Positions 7,069-14,120 of a stretch of 25,632 nt of DNA are shown one piece after another; position 1 is the stretch's first letter; each line of letters opens with the position of its first letter. The notes under the pieces are model-generated. The model saw only the letters and a program-made list of their open reading frames with translations, was not told where the DNA came from and made no database searches. Source of the DNA: Treponema sp. UBA1240 (GTDB taxonomy: Bacteria > Spirochaetota > Spirochaetia > Treponematales > Treponemataceae); the NCBI GenBank assembly GCA_002308875.1, contig DBWK01000063.1, positions 16,815-42,446 of the forward strand, read 5' to 3'. The position numbers and the translations under genes were made by a program.

Positions 7069-7606
7069 TTTGTGCCGCATGCAGGATTTGTTCGGCAAAC
7101 AGGTCTGCGTTGTAAGGTGTCTGTGCGGTGATATCGAGGTTGTATATGTGATATTTGCGGCAGTCTTCGCGAAATTCGTTGCTGCACATAATTAGTCGTT
7201 CAAGGTTAACTTCATCGTTAATCCGGTGTTCTATCACGCTTGCTTTTTCTTTTACAAGTTCAAAGTTATGCCTCAGATAATCTTCGCTCATCGTGATGAA
7301 CGTACAATAGATTTTTGAACGATATTCCGCTGTGAAGCTTTCTCTCCATTCTCCCGGAATGTAGCAGCCTTCCACAATCATATTCTGGTTGTTTTCTACA
7401 GCTGTTTTTATAATTTCCGCAGCAAACGGCCACAAAAAGTATCGCATCTTGTAGTCATCTTCTACTGTCAATTCTGTACGACCTGTTCGAATAAATCCCA
7501 TCTTCAGGTGATCAAGACATAAGTAAGGAAAGCCGGTTTTTTCCATTAGTTTTTGTGCAATCAAAGTCTTTCCTACATGGCTTGAGCCGCCGATTAGAAT
7601 TATCAT
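7058..7606 (-). CDS. P-loop NTPase, small-molecule-kinase-like ATP-binding protein
   Basis: The 182-residue protein starts with a Walker A motif, GGSSHVGKT (residues 6-14), directly after the first strand (MIILI). The remainder resembles the adenylate/shikimate/2-phosphoglycerate kinase-like superfamily: a possible substrate segment (LDHLKMGFIRTGR), an acidic second-strand motif (NMIVEGCYIP) and a lid-like helical region rich in Glu and Arg. The substrate is not deducible. The gene has a near-ideal sigma70 promoter whose -10 ends exactly 6 nt before the ATG, so the mRNA should be leaderless. It is divergent from the macro-domain gene at 7708, and its stop overlaps the end of tcdA by 11 bp in antisense. 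Confidence 0.72.
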   Translation of the reverse strand: MIILIGGSSHVGKTLIAQKLMEKTGFPYLCLDHLKMGFIRTGRTELTVEDDYKMRYFLWPFAAEIIKTAVENNQNMIVEGCYIPGEWRESFTAEYRSKIYCTFITMSEDYLRHNFELVKEKASVIEHRINDEVNLERLIMCSNEFREDCRKYHIYNLDITAQTPYNADLFAEQILHAAQITR

Positions 7607-7641
7607 GTAAAAAGTATATGGTGTTATTATTTCAAAGTCAA
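7607..7641 (-). promoter_or_regulatory. Sigma70-type promoter of the P-loop kinase-like gene (predicted leaderless)
   Basis: On the minus strand TTGACT (7636-7641) and TATACT (7613-7618) are separated by exactly 17 bp, and TTTTAC (6 nt) separates the -10 from the ATG (7604-7606). The predicted +1 is the A of the start codon. Confidence 0.75.
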
Positions 7642-7692
7642 TGAAAGGATTAGCAGTGCGGATTAAATCTATGGAACAATCTTTAGTCTGTG

Positions 7693-7707
7693 TGATATAC
7701 TGGTTTT
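7693..7707 (+). promoter_or_regulatory. Extended -10 promoter of the macro-domain gene (predicted leaderless)
   Basis: TGATATACT (7693-7701) is an extended -10, followed by GGTTTT and ATG 7708. The 6-nt spacing puts +1 at the start codon. The -35 region is weak. Confidence 0.65.
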
Positions 7708-8214
7708 ATGGGCAAAATACGAATCATTTCAGGCGATATAACTCAGTTTACAGGCGATGCAATCGTAAACGCGGCTAATGAAAGCCTTTTGGGGGGCGGC
7801 GGTGTTGACGGAGCAATTCACAGGGCTGCAGGCAGCGGGCTTTTAAAGGAATGTGCAACATTGGGCGGCTGTAGGACTGGCGAAGCAAAAATAACCGGTG
7901 GCTACAACTTAAAAGCCCGCTTTGTTATACACACGGTTGGACCTGTTTACTACGAACACAGTCCTGAGGAAAACCGTGTGCTTTTGCAAAACTGCTACAA
8001 AAACTCGCTTGAAGTCGCGCGCAAAAACGAATGCCATTCTGTGGCATTCCCGCTTATAAGTGCAGGAGTTTACGGTTATCCCAAGGAAGAAGCCCTGTCC
8101 GTAGCTATTGAAACAATCCGCAGATATGGAGAAGACATTGACGCGGTGCTGATTCTCTTTGACCGAGGAGCATACGGAATTGCGCGGGAAAAGTTTATTG
8201 AGTTCTGTGATTAG
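7708..8214 (+). CDS. Macro-domain protein, O-acetyl-ADP-ribose deacetylase-like (YmdB/MacroD type)
   Basis: The 168-residue protein is a single macro domain. It has GDITQFTGDAIVNAANESLL followed by a GGGGVDGAIHRAAG loop, with Asp10, Asn24 and Asp34 at the positions used in the MacroD group for ADP-ribose binding and hydrolysis. Later motifs are GGYNLKARFVIHTVGPVY and AFPLISAGVYGYPKEEA, the phosphate-binding loop. Expected reactions are removal of acetyl from O-acetyl-ADP-ribose and of mono-ADP-ribose from acidic residues. It is cytoplasmic. No Shine-Dalgarno is present; the -10 sits 6 nt before the ATG. The gene is divergent from the P-loop kinase-like gene and ends 6 bp from the convergent YkgJ-type gene. 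No ADP-ribosyltransferase or sirtuin gene is in the window. Confidence 0.92.
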   Translation: MGKIRIISGDITQFTGDAIVNAANESLLGGGGVDGAIHRAAGSGLLKECATLGGCRTGEAKITGGYNLKARFVIHTVGPVYYEHSPEENRVLLQNCYKNSLEVARKNECHSVAFPLISAGVYGYPKEEALSVAIETIRRYGEDIDAVLILFDRGAYGIAREKFIEFCD

Positions 8215-8220
8215 CTGATT

Positions 8221-8901
8221 TTACGCTGCTATTGGTGATGAGGGTGTTCCGTTCGGAGTATCGTTGTCATTCATTGAGATAAGCCACAAAAGTTTGTTTA
8301 TCATGTCGGGCAGAATGCGGCGCAAAAGGGTGGTTTGTGCGGTGGAATCAGCTGAAAAAGCATTCTCCGTTAAATCACACATGAGAGGTGGAATTGCGCC
8401 GATTGCGTTTATGGTTTCGCTTTCGGAATATGAGCGCTTTTCTAATGGCGGCTTGTAAGCAGAAAGCTTTTCTTCGGGATAGAACTTGCAGGGACGCCAT
8501 AACTTTCCGCCGTTTTTACCTCTAAAGCTTGAAGCACCGAATAGTCTGCATACAAAAGGTCTGCCGTGATATGCGGAGCAATGAAAGGCAGAATCCTCAT
8601 CAAAAAGCGGACATGTTTTTTTGCCGTTGTTAAACGGAAACTCGCTGTGTGTAATCTTGACGGCTGTTTCGTACCGGTTTTCCAAAAGCCAGGCTGCCAT
8701 ATACATTGCCTCGCCTTCAAACAAATCAGGCTCAAATCCCATACAGCAGCTTCCACATCCATTCGGACACAAAAAATGCGTTTTTTCGTACCAGATGTTC
8801 TGTTCCTCGCCGATTCTCCGGTAGGCGTTTTCAATGTTCACAAGCGTGCTGTATGCGGAAGTACCCTGCAACTGCTGTAGTATAGTAGGAATTTGAGTCA
8901 T
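8221..8901 (-). CDS. YkgJ-family cysteine-cluster protein (putative metal-binding)
   Basis: The 226-residue protein has the CxxxCxxCC cluster CPNGCGSCC (Cys 45, 49, 52, 53) followed by further cysteines in CPLF (97), FHC (108), RPFVCRLFG (118) and RPC (138). This layout defines the YkgJ/CxxCxxCC family, proposed to bind Zn or an Fe-S cluster; the biochemical role is not established. The C-terminal quarter is less conserved and ends in a Ser/Pro-rich tail. No Shine-Dalgarno precedes the ATG at 8901. It lies 44 bp downstream of the small lipoprotein gene on the same strand, so it could share its transcript. A 130-codon frame on the same strand at 8442-8834 is a shadow. Confidence 0.85.
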   Translation of the reverse strand: MTQIPTILQQLQGTSAYSTLVNIENAYRRIGEEQNIWYEKTHFLCPNGCGSCCMGFEPDLFEGEAMYMAAWLLENRYETAVKITHSEFPFNNGKKTCPLFDEDSAFHCSAYHGRPFVCRLFGASSFRGKNGGKLWRPCKFYPEEKLSAYKPPLEKRSYSESETINAIGAIPPLMCDLTENAFSADSTAQTTLLRRILPDMINKLLWLISMNDNDTPNGTPSSPIAA

Positions 8902-8945
8902 GGTTTTTATGGCAAAGATTGTAAGGATTGTCTTATAATCAGATT

Positions 8946-9329
8946 TTATTCTTTGAATATGTAAATGGCTTTTCCCGTAACATTTTTTGCTGTGTCGGTA
9001 CTATAAAAACCGTCCTCTACATAACCGCCGGTAGTTGTAGTTGTTATGTCACCTAAAATTATACCATTTGCACCAAGCTTTGCAGCCTGATTTTTCAGTT
9101 CTTCTACTGCATAATCCAGTTTTTTTTGATCGGTCCAGCCTGATTCACTGCTTGCATTTACAATACCGATAATTTCATACTTTGCGGCTGGTGCTTCAGC
9201 ATATATAACAACTTCTCCAGGATCTGTGGCGGGACGCTTGGTGCCTGTGACAACAGCTGATCCTGTTGCACAGGAAAAAAGACAAAGCACAAATAAAACT
9301 ACGAATGAAATTGAAAATAGTCTCTTCAT
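8946..9329 (-). CDS. Small lipoprotein of unknown function
   Basis: The 127-residue product has a signal peptide with lipobox LFSC (Cys20) after a hydrophobic stretch of about 14 residues. The mature domain contains PGEVVIYAEAPAAKYEIIGI, then AVEELKNQAAKLGANGIIL, and ends with GKAIYIFKE. This alternation (a Y-E-x-IG strand, a helix with A-x-x-L-x-x-x-A-x-x-x-GAN, a final strand) resembles the small fold of YbjQ/RcsF/DUF4156-like envelope proteins, but the match is by eye. The start is set by GGAG 8 nt upstream, and an extended -10 lies further upstream. The neighbouring YkgJ-type gene follows on the same strand. Confidence 0.75.
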   Translation of the reverse strand: MKRLFSISFVVLFVLCLFSCATGSAVVTGTKRPATDPGEVVIYAEAPAAKYEIIGIVNASSESGWTDQKKLDYAVEELKNQAAKLGANGIILGDITTTTTGGYVEDGFYSTDTAKNVTGKAIYIFKE

Positions 9330-9354
9330 ACAAATCGCTCCTTGTTATTATGCG

Positions 9355-9363
9355 ATTATAACA
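9355..9363 (-). promoter_or_regulatory. Extended -10 promoter of the small lipoprotein gene
   Basis: On the minus strand the sequence is TGTTATAAT, giving a predicted start near 9348 and a leader of about 19 nt that holds the GGAG at 9338-9341. This is a conventional, non-leaderless arrangement. Confidence 0.6.
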
Positions 9364-9442
9364 TATTCTCTGATAAAAATCATAGTACATAGCAAAAATG
9401 CTGTAAAAGTTAATTTATACCAATCCTAATCAACGCGGAATA

Positions 9443-9471
9443 TTTACTAAACAGCTTTAAAGAAGTATTCT
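9443..9471 (+). promoter_or_regulatory. Candidate promoter of the amidohydrolase gene
   Basis: TTTACT (9443-9448) and TATTCT (9466-9471) are 17 bp apart. The -10 ends 9 nt before ATG 9481, so any leader would be about 3 nt, and no Shine-Dalgarno is present. Confidence 0.4.
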
Positions 9472-9480
9472 TGCTGCATT

Positions 9481-10266
9481 ATGATAATTGATTTTCACTG
9501 CCATATATATCCTTCAAAGATTGCAGACAAGGCAGCAAAAAATATAGGTGATTTTTACAATTACCCGATGAGATATCACGGTCATCCTGAGGAGCTATTG
9601 GCAAGCGGCTCAAAAATCAGCGTAACAAAATATGTGATTTTACCTGTTGCAACAAAGGCAGAACAGGTTGTGCATTCCAATGATTTTGTGATTGAACAGT
9701 GTAATCAGCATCCGCAGTTTATAGGCTTCGGTACAATTCATCCTGAATACGAAAAGTATGGCGATGAACTTATGCGCATAAAAGACGCAGGGCTTTGCGG
9801 CATAAAACTTCATTCTGATTTTCAGAAATTTCCGGTAGATGCAACATGTATGGATTCAATCTACAGTCTTATGACGGATTTGAATTTGCCTCTGATTGTG
9901 CATGCTGGTGACTACCGTTACGATTTTTCCGGTCCAAAACGTATTCTTAATCTTCACAAAAAACATCCGAATTTAACTCTGATTGCGGCTCACTTCGGGG
10001 GGTACACGGAGTGGGATGAATCAATAAAATACCTTGTTGGTCAGGATATTTATTTTGATACTTCAAGTACGCTTGAGTGGATTCCGGTTGAAAAAGCCAA
10101 TAAAATGATTCGGGCGCACGGGGCTGAAAAATTCCTTTTTGCCACGGATTTTCCTATGTGGGATCATGAAGAAGAACTTGAAAAGTTTAACCGCCTTGAT
10201 TTGACCGGCGAGGAACGCGAAGCCATTTTGTACAAAAACGCTGAAAAGCTGTTGGGGTTGGACTAA
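9481..10266 (+). CDS. Metal-dependent amidohydrolase (amidohydrolase_2 / COG2159 type)
   Basis: The 261-residue TIM-barrel hydrolase starts with DFHCHIYP (metal-binding His6 and His8). It continues with GIKLHSDFQKFP, LPLIVHAGDY (His on a central strand), LTLIAAHFGG (His) and FLFATDFPMW (the catalytic Asp). This set matches the amidohydrolase_2 family, which hydrolyses or decarboxylates small cyclic or carboxylated substrates; the actual substrate is unknown. No signal peptide is present, so it is cytoplasmic. The start is supported by the barrel strand beginning at Met1; no Shine-Dalgarno is seen. The gene is isolated, with a divergent neighbour at the 5' side and a convergent mnmA 37 bp beyond its 3' end. 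Confidence 0.85.
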   Translation: MIIDFHCHIYPSKIADKAAKNIGDFYNYPMRYHGHPEELLASGSKISVTKYVILPVATKAEQVVHSNDFVIEQCNQHPQFIGFGTIHPEYEKYGDELMRIKDAGLCGIKLHSDFQKFPVDATCMDSIYSLMTDLNLPLIVHAGDYRYDFSGPKRILNLHKKHPNLTLIAAHFGGYTEWDESIKYLVGQDIYFDTSSTLEWIPVEKANKMIRAHGAEKFLFATDFPMWDHEEELEKFNRLDLTGEEREAILYKNAEKLLGLD

Positions 10267-10275
10267 GTACGTTAC

Positions 10276-10294
10276 TTTCAGGTTTTGCCTGAAA
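10276..10294. terminator. Hairpin between convergent genes (weak terminator candidate)
   Basis: TTTCAGG (10276-10282) pairs perfectly with CCTGAAA (10288-10294) around a 5-nt loop TTTTG. It sits between the 3' ends of the amidohydrolase and mnmA genes. There is no T-tract on either side, so termination, if any, may need a factor; it could instead stabilise 3' ends. Confidence 0.4.
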
Positions 10295-10303
10295 ATGACA
10301 ATG

Positions 10304-11476
10304 CTATATCGTTCTATAAATTACCCCGCCGCCCAAAATCACGCCGTCCTTGTACAGTACGGCTGACTGTCCCGGGGCAACAGCTCTCTGCGGTTCTACA
10401 AAGGTAACTTTCCAAGGTTGTCCTTTGTATTCGTTCTTGTCGTTTTCGTCTTTTACGTATTTTTCTATTATTGCCGGTGCAGGTTTGCTTGCGAGCCTTA
10501 TTTTTACCATTGCATCAAAAGCTTCCTCTGGTTCTGCTCCGCCAGCCCATACAAAGTCGTCGGCAATGAGGCTTTTTGAATTCAGTGCTTCGTTCGGAGC
10601 TAAAACAACCAGGTTGTTCTTAGCGTCAATCGAATGAACGTAAACCGGATAACTCAGTGCAACACCAAGTCCTCGTCTTTGTCCTACCGTATAATGCTCA
10701 ATGCCGCGGTGCCTGCCGATAACATGGCCGTCCAAATCAATTATGTCGCCGGGAACGGAAGGCTTGTCCGCGAATATCAAATCAAAGTATTCTTCACCGA
10801 TAAAGTCTTGACTTTCTTCACGGTTTGCGGCGTCAAGTCCGGCTTCCTGTGCAAGTTTTATAACGTCGGCTTTTTTCATGGTTGCAAGGGGAAAACGTAC
10901 TTTTTCCAAAGTGTCGGACGGAACACGGTACAAAAAATAAGTCTGGTCTTTAGAAACGTCTTCTGCGCCGGCAATCATGCACGGGCGTTTGTCCGTACCA
11001 AAAAGTCCGCTGTCCGGTCTGACAATTTTTGCGTAATGACCGGTACAAAAATAATCGTACTTTATATTGAGGTTTTCCAAACCTGCAAGAAGTGCTCCGA
11101 ATTTTATGAGCATATTGCAGCGTATGCATGGATTTGGTGTGCGTCCACTTCGGTACTCTCGTTTGAAGTATTCGAGAATTTCCTGTTTATATGTTTCTTT
11201 TACATCAATAACGTAGTATTCAATTCCATGTGCTTTGCAAAACTGCCGGCATTCTTCTATGTTTTCTTCTTCGCCCGGACCAAAGCAGGATTCACGCATT
11301 TTTTTTCCGGTTTTTATTTCCGGCAGACTCCCGTCCCAAAGCGACATTGTTGCACCTATTACCTTGCAGCCTTTCTTTGCAAGCATCAGTGCGGTCAGTG
11401 TTGAATCCACACCTCCGGACATTCCGACAACAACCGTGTCACCCTTTTCCGGTATTTTTTGCATTGTATATGTCAT
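10304..11476 (-). CDS. mnmA: tRNA 2-thiouridylase MnmA, variant with altered cysteine motifs
   Basis: The 390-residue protein has the PP-loop ATP-binding motif VVVGMSGGVDSTLTAL (SGGVDS at 20-25), the substrate segment DYFCTGHYAK, KDQTYFLYR (176-184), and VGQRRGLGVA, followed by the MnmA central and C-terminal beta domains. It activates U34 of Lys/Glu/Gln tRNAs with ATP and inserts sulfur. The usual second catalytic cysteine motif (ICFIGE in Escherichia coli) is here ESQDFIGEE (221-229) with no Cys. The first region reads PNPCIRCNMLIKFG with two cysteines (117 and 120), plus extra cysteines in an ESCFGPGEEENIEECRQFC stretch (62-80). This is a branch seen by recall in some anaerobes, perhaps with a different sulfur or Fe-S chemistry. 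A GAGG site 5 nt before the ATG fixes the start; it follows the HD-domain gene by 13 bp in one operon. Confidence 0.87.
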   Translation of the reverse strand: MTYTMQKIPEKGDTVVVGMSGGVDSTLTALMLAKKGCKVIGATMSLWDGSLPEIKTGKKMRESCFGPGEEENIEECRQFCKAHGIEYYVIDVKETYKQEILEYFKREYRSGRTPNPCIRCNMLIKFGALLAGLENLNIKYDYFCTGHYAKIVRPDSGLFGTDKRPCMIAGAEDVSKDQTYFLYRVPSDTLEKVRFPLATMKKADVIKLAQEAGLDAANREESQDFIGEEYFDLIFADKPSVPGDIIDLDGHVIGRHRGIEHYTVGQRRGLGVALSYPVYVHSIDAKNNLVVLAPNEALNSKSLIADDFVWAGGAEPEEAFDAMVKIRLASKPAPAIIEKYVKDENDKNEYKGQPWKVTFVEPQRAVAPGQSAVLYKDGVILGGGVIYRTI

Positions 11477-11489
11477 AAAAACCTCTTGT

Positions 11490-12104
11490 TCATTTTTTTA
11501 ACCAGCCTTTTTCTATTGCGGCATCCATGTTCTTTTCGACCCACTTATAAACCTGGGGCATAAAGTCTTTGATTACCGCCATGCGCTTTTCTACCACTGC
11601 GCGGTTTGTTCCGCTTTGTACCCAAGTGTGTCCGTTGGTAAGCGTATTGTGCAAAAACGGCTGCAGTCTGTCCATACAGGCTGCGTATTTGGAATCGGGA
11701 GTTTGCATTGCATCGAATTCTTCCCAGAGAGTGCGGAGTTCCGCACCTTGTTCCGGTGGTAGTTGCGCAAATAGTTTGTCTGCGGCTGCAGCTTCGCGTT
11801 CAGCTTTGTTTTTGTTTGCTTCAAGGTCGTAGGCAAAGGTGTCGCCCGCATAAATTTCTATCAGGTCGTGAACCACGCACATTTTTGCGGCACGTGCCGT
11901 GTCTACGGGCTCTTTTGCATATTCGGAAAAAATCAGAGCCATAACCGCAATGTGCCATGAATGTTCTGCGTCGTTTTCGCGCCGTGAACCGTCAATCAGC
12001 ATTGTGCGCCGTAAAATAGACGTCATTTTGTCAATTTCAGCGGTAAAACGCAGCTGCTGGTCAAGCCGGAGATTTCCTATTGGTATAAAATCTTTCTGTG
12101 ACAT
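11490..12104 (-). CDS. HD-domain phosphohydrolase (YfbR-like / HD_3)
   Basis: The 204-residue protein shows the HD-superfamily metal ligands: His48 in ENDAEHSWHIAV, His79-Asp80 in MCVVHDLIEIYAGD, and Asp145 in KYAACMDRLQPF. The spacing and the helical character fit the YfbR-type group, whose characterised members are 5'-deoxynucleotidases; a nucleotide-monophosphate phosphatase role is inferred, not shown. It is cytoplasmic. There is no Shine-Dalgarno; the extended -10 TGTTATAAT ends 6 nt before the ATG, so translation should begin on a leaderless mRNA. mnmA follows after 13 bp with its own ribosome-binding site, so the mRNA is probably leaderless only for this first gene. Confidence 0.85.
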   Translation of the reverse strand: MSQKDFIPIGNLRLDQQLRFTAEIDKMTSILRRTMLIDGSRRENDAEHSWHIAVMALIFSEYAKEPVDTARAAKMCVVHDLIEIYAGDTFAYDLEANKNKAEREAAAADKLFAQLPPEQGAELRTLWEEFDAMQTPDSKYAACMDRLQPFLHNTLTNGHTWVQSGTNRAVVEKRMAVIKDFMPQVYKWVEKNMDAAIEKGWLKK

Positions 12105-12119
12105 ACGGACATTATAACA
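12105..12119 (-). promoter_or_regulatory. Extended -10 promoter of the HD-mnmA operon (predicted leaderless)
   Basis: On the minus strand TGTTATAAT (12111-12119) is a consensus extended -10, followed by GTCCGT and ATG (complement 12102-12104). +1 is predicted on the start codon. Confidence 0.7.
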
Positions 12120-12154
12120 CGGAAATGACCGACTTTGTAAATCACACCGGAGGT

Positions 12155-13012
12155 TTAGCCTTCTTCCTGTTCTGTGTATTCAAGCAGTTTGCCTATGTGG
12201 CGTTTTTCAAAGAATAGATCGCGGTTTGTAAGCACGATTATTACGGTTGCCGCAAGAACAACAAAGCTTTCGATGATTTTTGTTTCAGGCGTCATGGCGA
12301 TTTTTTCCTGCATTATGTTCACAAAAAGATGAAAGATTATTGTTGCCAGCATGGAACGGCGGTTTTTTACATAAACCCAGGTTTGTATAAAGTCAAACGG
12401 AATAGTGCTTACAAGAAAGTTTATCATATACACTGGTCCCAGCTGTCGCAAACCGTAATGATATGTTCCGTTAATCCAAAAAAGAGGAAGATGCCATGCT
12501 GCCCATATACAGCCGAAAATGATTGATTCCGTAAACCATGTATGATATGCACCGACGGCGTCTTCGCCGTAACCACGCCAGCCCAGTTCTTCAATGATTG
12601 AAGCAAGCAGAATTGTAAGCAAGGCTGATGTTCCGCCGATTGAAAACGAAAAATCTTCGGTAAAGCTCAGCTGATCGATTGATCCGCCAAACAAAAGTGA
12701 AATAAGGATTGATGTAACAACGATTGCCGCAAACGTGAGTATTGCGATTAGCATGGAAAGCGGTTTTATCCTGTAAAATTTTATCAGTTTCCGGCGGAAA
12801 TCAGCCTTGAGAGCGTTATTTTTTGAAGTAAGTACTGTTACAACGGCGATTGTTGCGGGGCTTATGAGACCGAGCAGCGTGAACAAAAAGAGTGAATTTC
12901 CCTCATTGAACAGAATTGCGCAAAGCCAGAAAAACCAAGTGAATGCAAAAACAAGAATGTAAAAACGCTTTGGACGATAAATATATGCTGTATTTGTAGT
13001 ATTGTTTGTCAT
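12155..13012 (-). CDS. CPBP-family intramembrane metalloprotease (CAAX-protease-like)
   Basis: The 285-residue membrane protein has about seven hydrophobic helices. The conserved CPBP motifs are EELGWRGYG (about 138-146), WAAWHLPLFWING (His near 170) and a later HLFVN (His near 228), the expected glutamate and histidine metal ligands of the ABI/CPBP (Rce1-like) proteases. Bacterial members are linked to bacteriocin self-immunity, peptide maturation or signalling, but most have no known substrate. I start at ATG 13012 rather than the in-frame TTG at 13018: the GGAG at 13023-13026 is 10 nt from this ATG but only 4 nt from the TTG. It follows the XRE/DUF4097 regulator by 48 bp on the same strand and is likely controlled by it. 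Confidence 0.85.
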   Translation of the reverse strand: MTNNTTNTAYIYRPKRFYILVFAFTWFFWLCAILFNEGNSLFLFTLLGLISPATIAVVTVLTSKNNALKADFRRKLIKFYRIKPLSMLIAILTFAAIVVTSILISLLFGGSIDQLSFTEDFSFSIGGTSALLTILLASIIEELGWRGYGEDAVGAYHTWFTESIIFGCIWAAWHLPLFWINGTYHYGLRQLGPVYMINFLVSTIPFDFIQTWVYVKNRRSMLATIIFHLFVNIMQEKIAMTPETKIIESFVVLAATVIIVLTNRDLFFEKRHIGKLLEYTEQEEG

Positions 13013-13022
13013 AATCAATAAT

Positions 13023-13026
13023 CTCC
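13023..13026 (-). promoter_or_regulatory. Ribosome-binding site that favours start 13012 for the CPBP gene
   Basis: On the minus strand AAAGGAGA precedes both an upstream TTG (spacing 4 from GGAG) and an ATG two codons later (spacing 10). The ATG is the more likely start although its spacing is at the long end. Confidence 0.5.
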
Positions 13027-13060
13027 TTTGATAATAATTTTATGATGCCCGGATGACAGG

Positions 13061-13936
13061 CTAGATTTTTTCTATAATCAGCTCGGATTTCATTCCGTTA
13101 AACTCGATAATATTTTCTGAATCCGATGAAGAAAAATCTTCCGCTTGAGTTCCGTTTTCTTCGTAAAGAACGTTTGTTCCTATTCCCTTTACTACCATGC
13201 GGAACTCTTGTTCGTGCGGAATGCGGATTCGTGAAGTTGCTTTTATCTGATTGATTTCGATTGAACCGCTCATTGTTCCTACATCAATTATCATATCAAG
13301 ATTGCAGTTGATTTCAATTCTACCTGTAAGACTTTCAATTGAAATTGAATCTGCACGTCCGTCAAATTCAAAGTCCTGACAGATGATATTTGACAGGCGC
13401 AAGTCTTTACATGATGTATCTGTTTCCACATGCGACACATACTTGTTAGGAAGAATAACTTCAATGTACAGTTCATTTTTTGCGCAGGTTTCGCTCACGG
13501 TTTTTGCTTTATGGACTTCAACGTCAATCCGACCCTTTATGTCGTCAATCTTTGTTTTGATATCCTGCTTAAGATTTGCGAGTGAATCGGAAGAAAGAAT
13601 GAGCTTGATTTTTTCCTCATCGCTTCCTGATACGCTTATTTGGTGTGCACTTCCAAGTTTTATATCAAAGTTCTTTTTGCCGTCAATGTCGTATTCGGTA
13701 ACGCTTTCGTACAAGCGCGATTTTACGACCTGCGCGGTTTTTTCTTCTGATATAAAGTCGTCAACCGAAATGCTGAACAGATTTGAGATTGACATAAGAT
13801 TTGATATGTCGGGGATACCGTTATCCGTTTCCCATTTTGTAATTGCCTGCCGCGATACGTTCAGTTTTTCGGCAAGTTCTTCCTGCGAAAGCCCTGCTTT
13901 TTTGCGGGATTCCCGTAGTTTTTCTCCAAAAGTCAT
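13061..13936 (-). CDS. XRE-family HTH regulator fused to a DUF4097-like beta-helix domain
   Basis: The 291-residue protein begins with a Cro/CI helix-turn-helix (residues 1-60): FGEKLRESRKKAGLSQEELA, then LNVSRQAITKWETDNGIPDI. The rest (about 85-291) is a repeat-like series of short strands (for example LRLSNIICQDFEFDG, SISIESLTGRIEINC, MSGSIEINQI), typical of the DUF4097 adhesin-like beta-helix domain, which often sits next to HTH or sensor domains. An effector-binding or scaffold role is possible. There is no TM helix, so it should be cytoplasmic, unlike many DUF4097 proteins. A strong AAGGAGG site 5 nt before the ATG supports the start. The CPBP protease gene follows in the same direction, suggesting a regulator plus output pair. 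Confidence 0.85.
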   Translation of the reverse strand: MTFGEKLRESRKKAGLSQEELAEKLNVSRQAITKWETDNGIPDISNLMSISNLFSISVDDFISEEKTAQVVKSRLYESVTEYDIDGKKNFDIKLGSAHQISVSGSDEEKIKLILSSDSLANLKQDIKTKIDDIKGRIDVEVHKAKTVSETCAKNELYIEVILPNKYVSHVETDTSCKDLRLSNIICQDFEFDGRADSISIESLTGRIEINCNLDMIIDVGTMSGSIEINQIKATSRIRIPHEQEFRMVVKGIGTNVLYEENGTQAEDFSSSDSENIIEFNGMKSELIIEKI

Positions 13937-13980
13937 TATATCCTCCTTGCTGCCGGAAATTTCATTTATAGCGCGCTGAT

Positions 13981-14034
13981 TGTGAAATTACCGGTGCAAA
14001 TTGTTTTTATGATTTTATTTTGCATCATTTCACA
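13981..14034. repeat. Two-part inverted repeat upstream of the XRE/DUF4097 gene
   Basis: TGTGAAAT (13981-13988) and TGCAAA (13995-14000) are mirrored by TTTGCA (14019-14024) and ATTTCACA (14027-14034). The arms lie 45-98 bp upstream of the regulator start, a suitable place for an operator of an autoregulating HTH protein. The gaps within the two arms differ (6 vs 2 nt), so it may be two half-site pairs or chance in AT-rich DNA. Confidence 0.4.
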
Positions 14035-14073
14035 CATTTTAACAGAAACTTGAGTTTACATTTCAGGGTGTTT

Positions 14074-14092
14074 ATGCTACTTATCGTAGCAT
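14074..14092. repeat. Perfect 7-bp palindrome between the GGDEF and XRE genes
   Basis: ATGCTAC (14074-14080) and GTAGCAT (14086-14092) form a perfect inverted repeat with a 5-nt loop (TTATC). It lies 28 bp beyond the 3' end of the GGDEF gene and about 140 bp upstream of the XRE gene. No T-tract follows on either strand. It may be a protein-binding palindrome or a 3'-end hairpin for the GGDEF mRNA. Confidence 0.4.
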
Positions 14093-14120
14093 TGGGAATA
14101 ATATTAACTAGAGACACATT

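Noticed and set aside
8442..8834. 130-codon minus-strand frame inside the YkgJ-type gene
   Set aside because: It is a second frame of the same strand; the YkgJ cysteine cluster is in the other frame.
10634..11404. 256-codon plus-strand open frame antisense to mnmA
   Set aside because: It lies wholly within mnmA, whose reading is supported by PP-loop and MnmA motifs; the antisense frame is Phe/Cys-rich with no recognisable domain and no ribosome-binding site.
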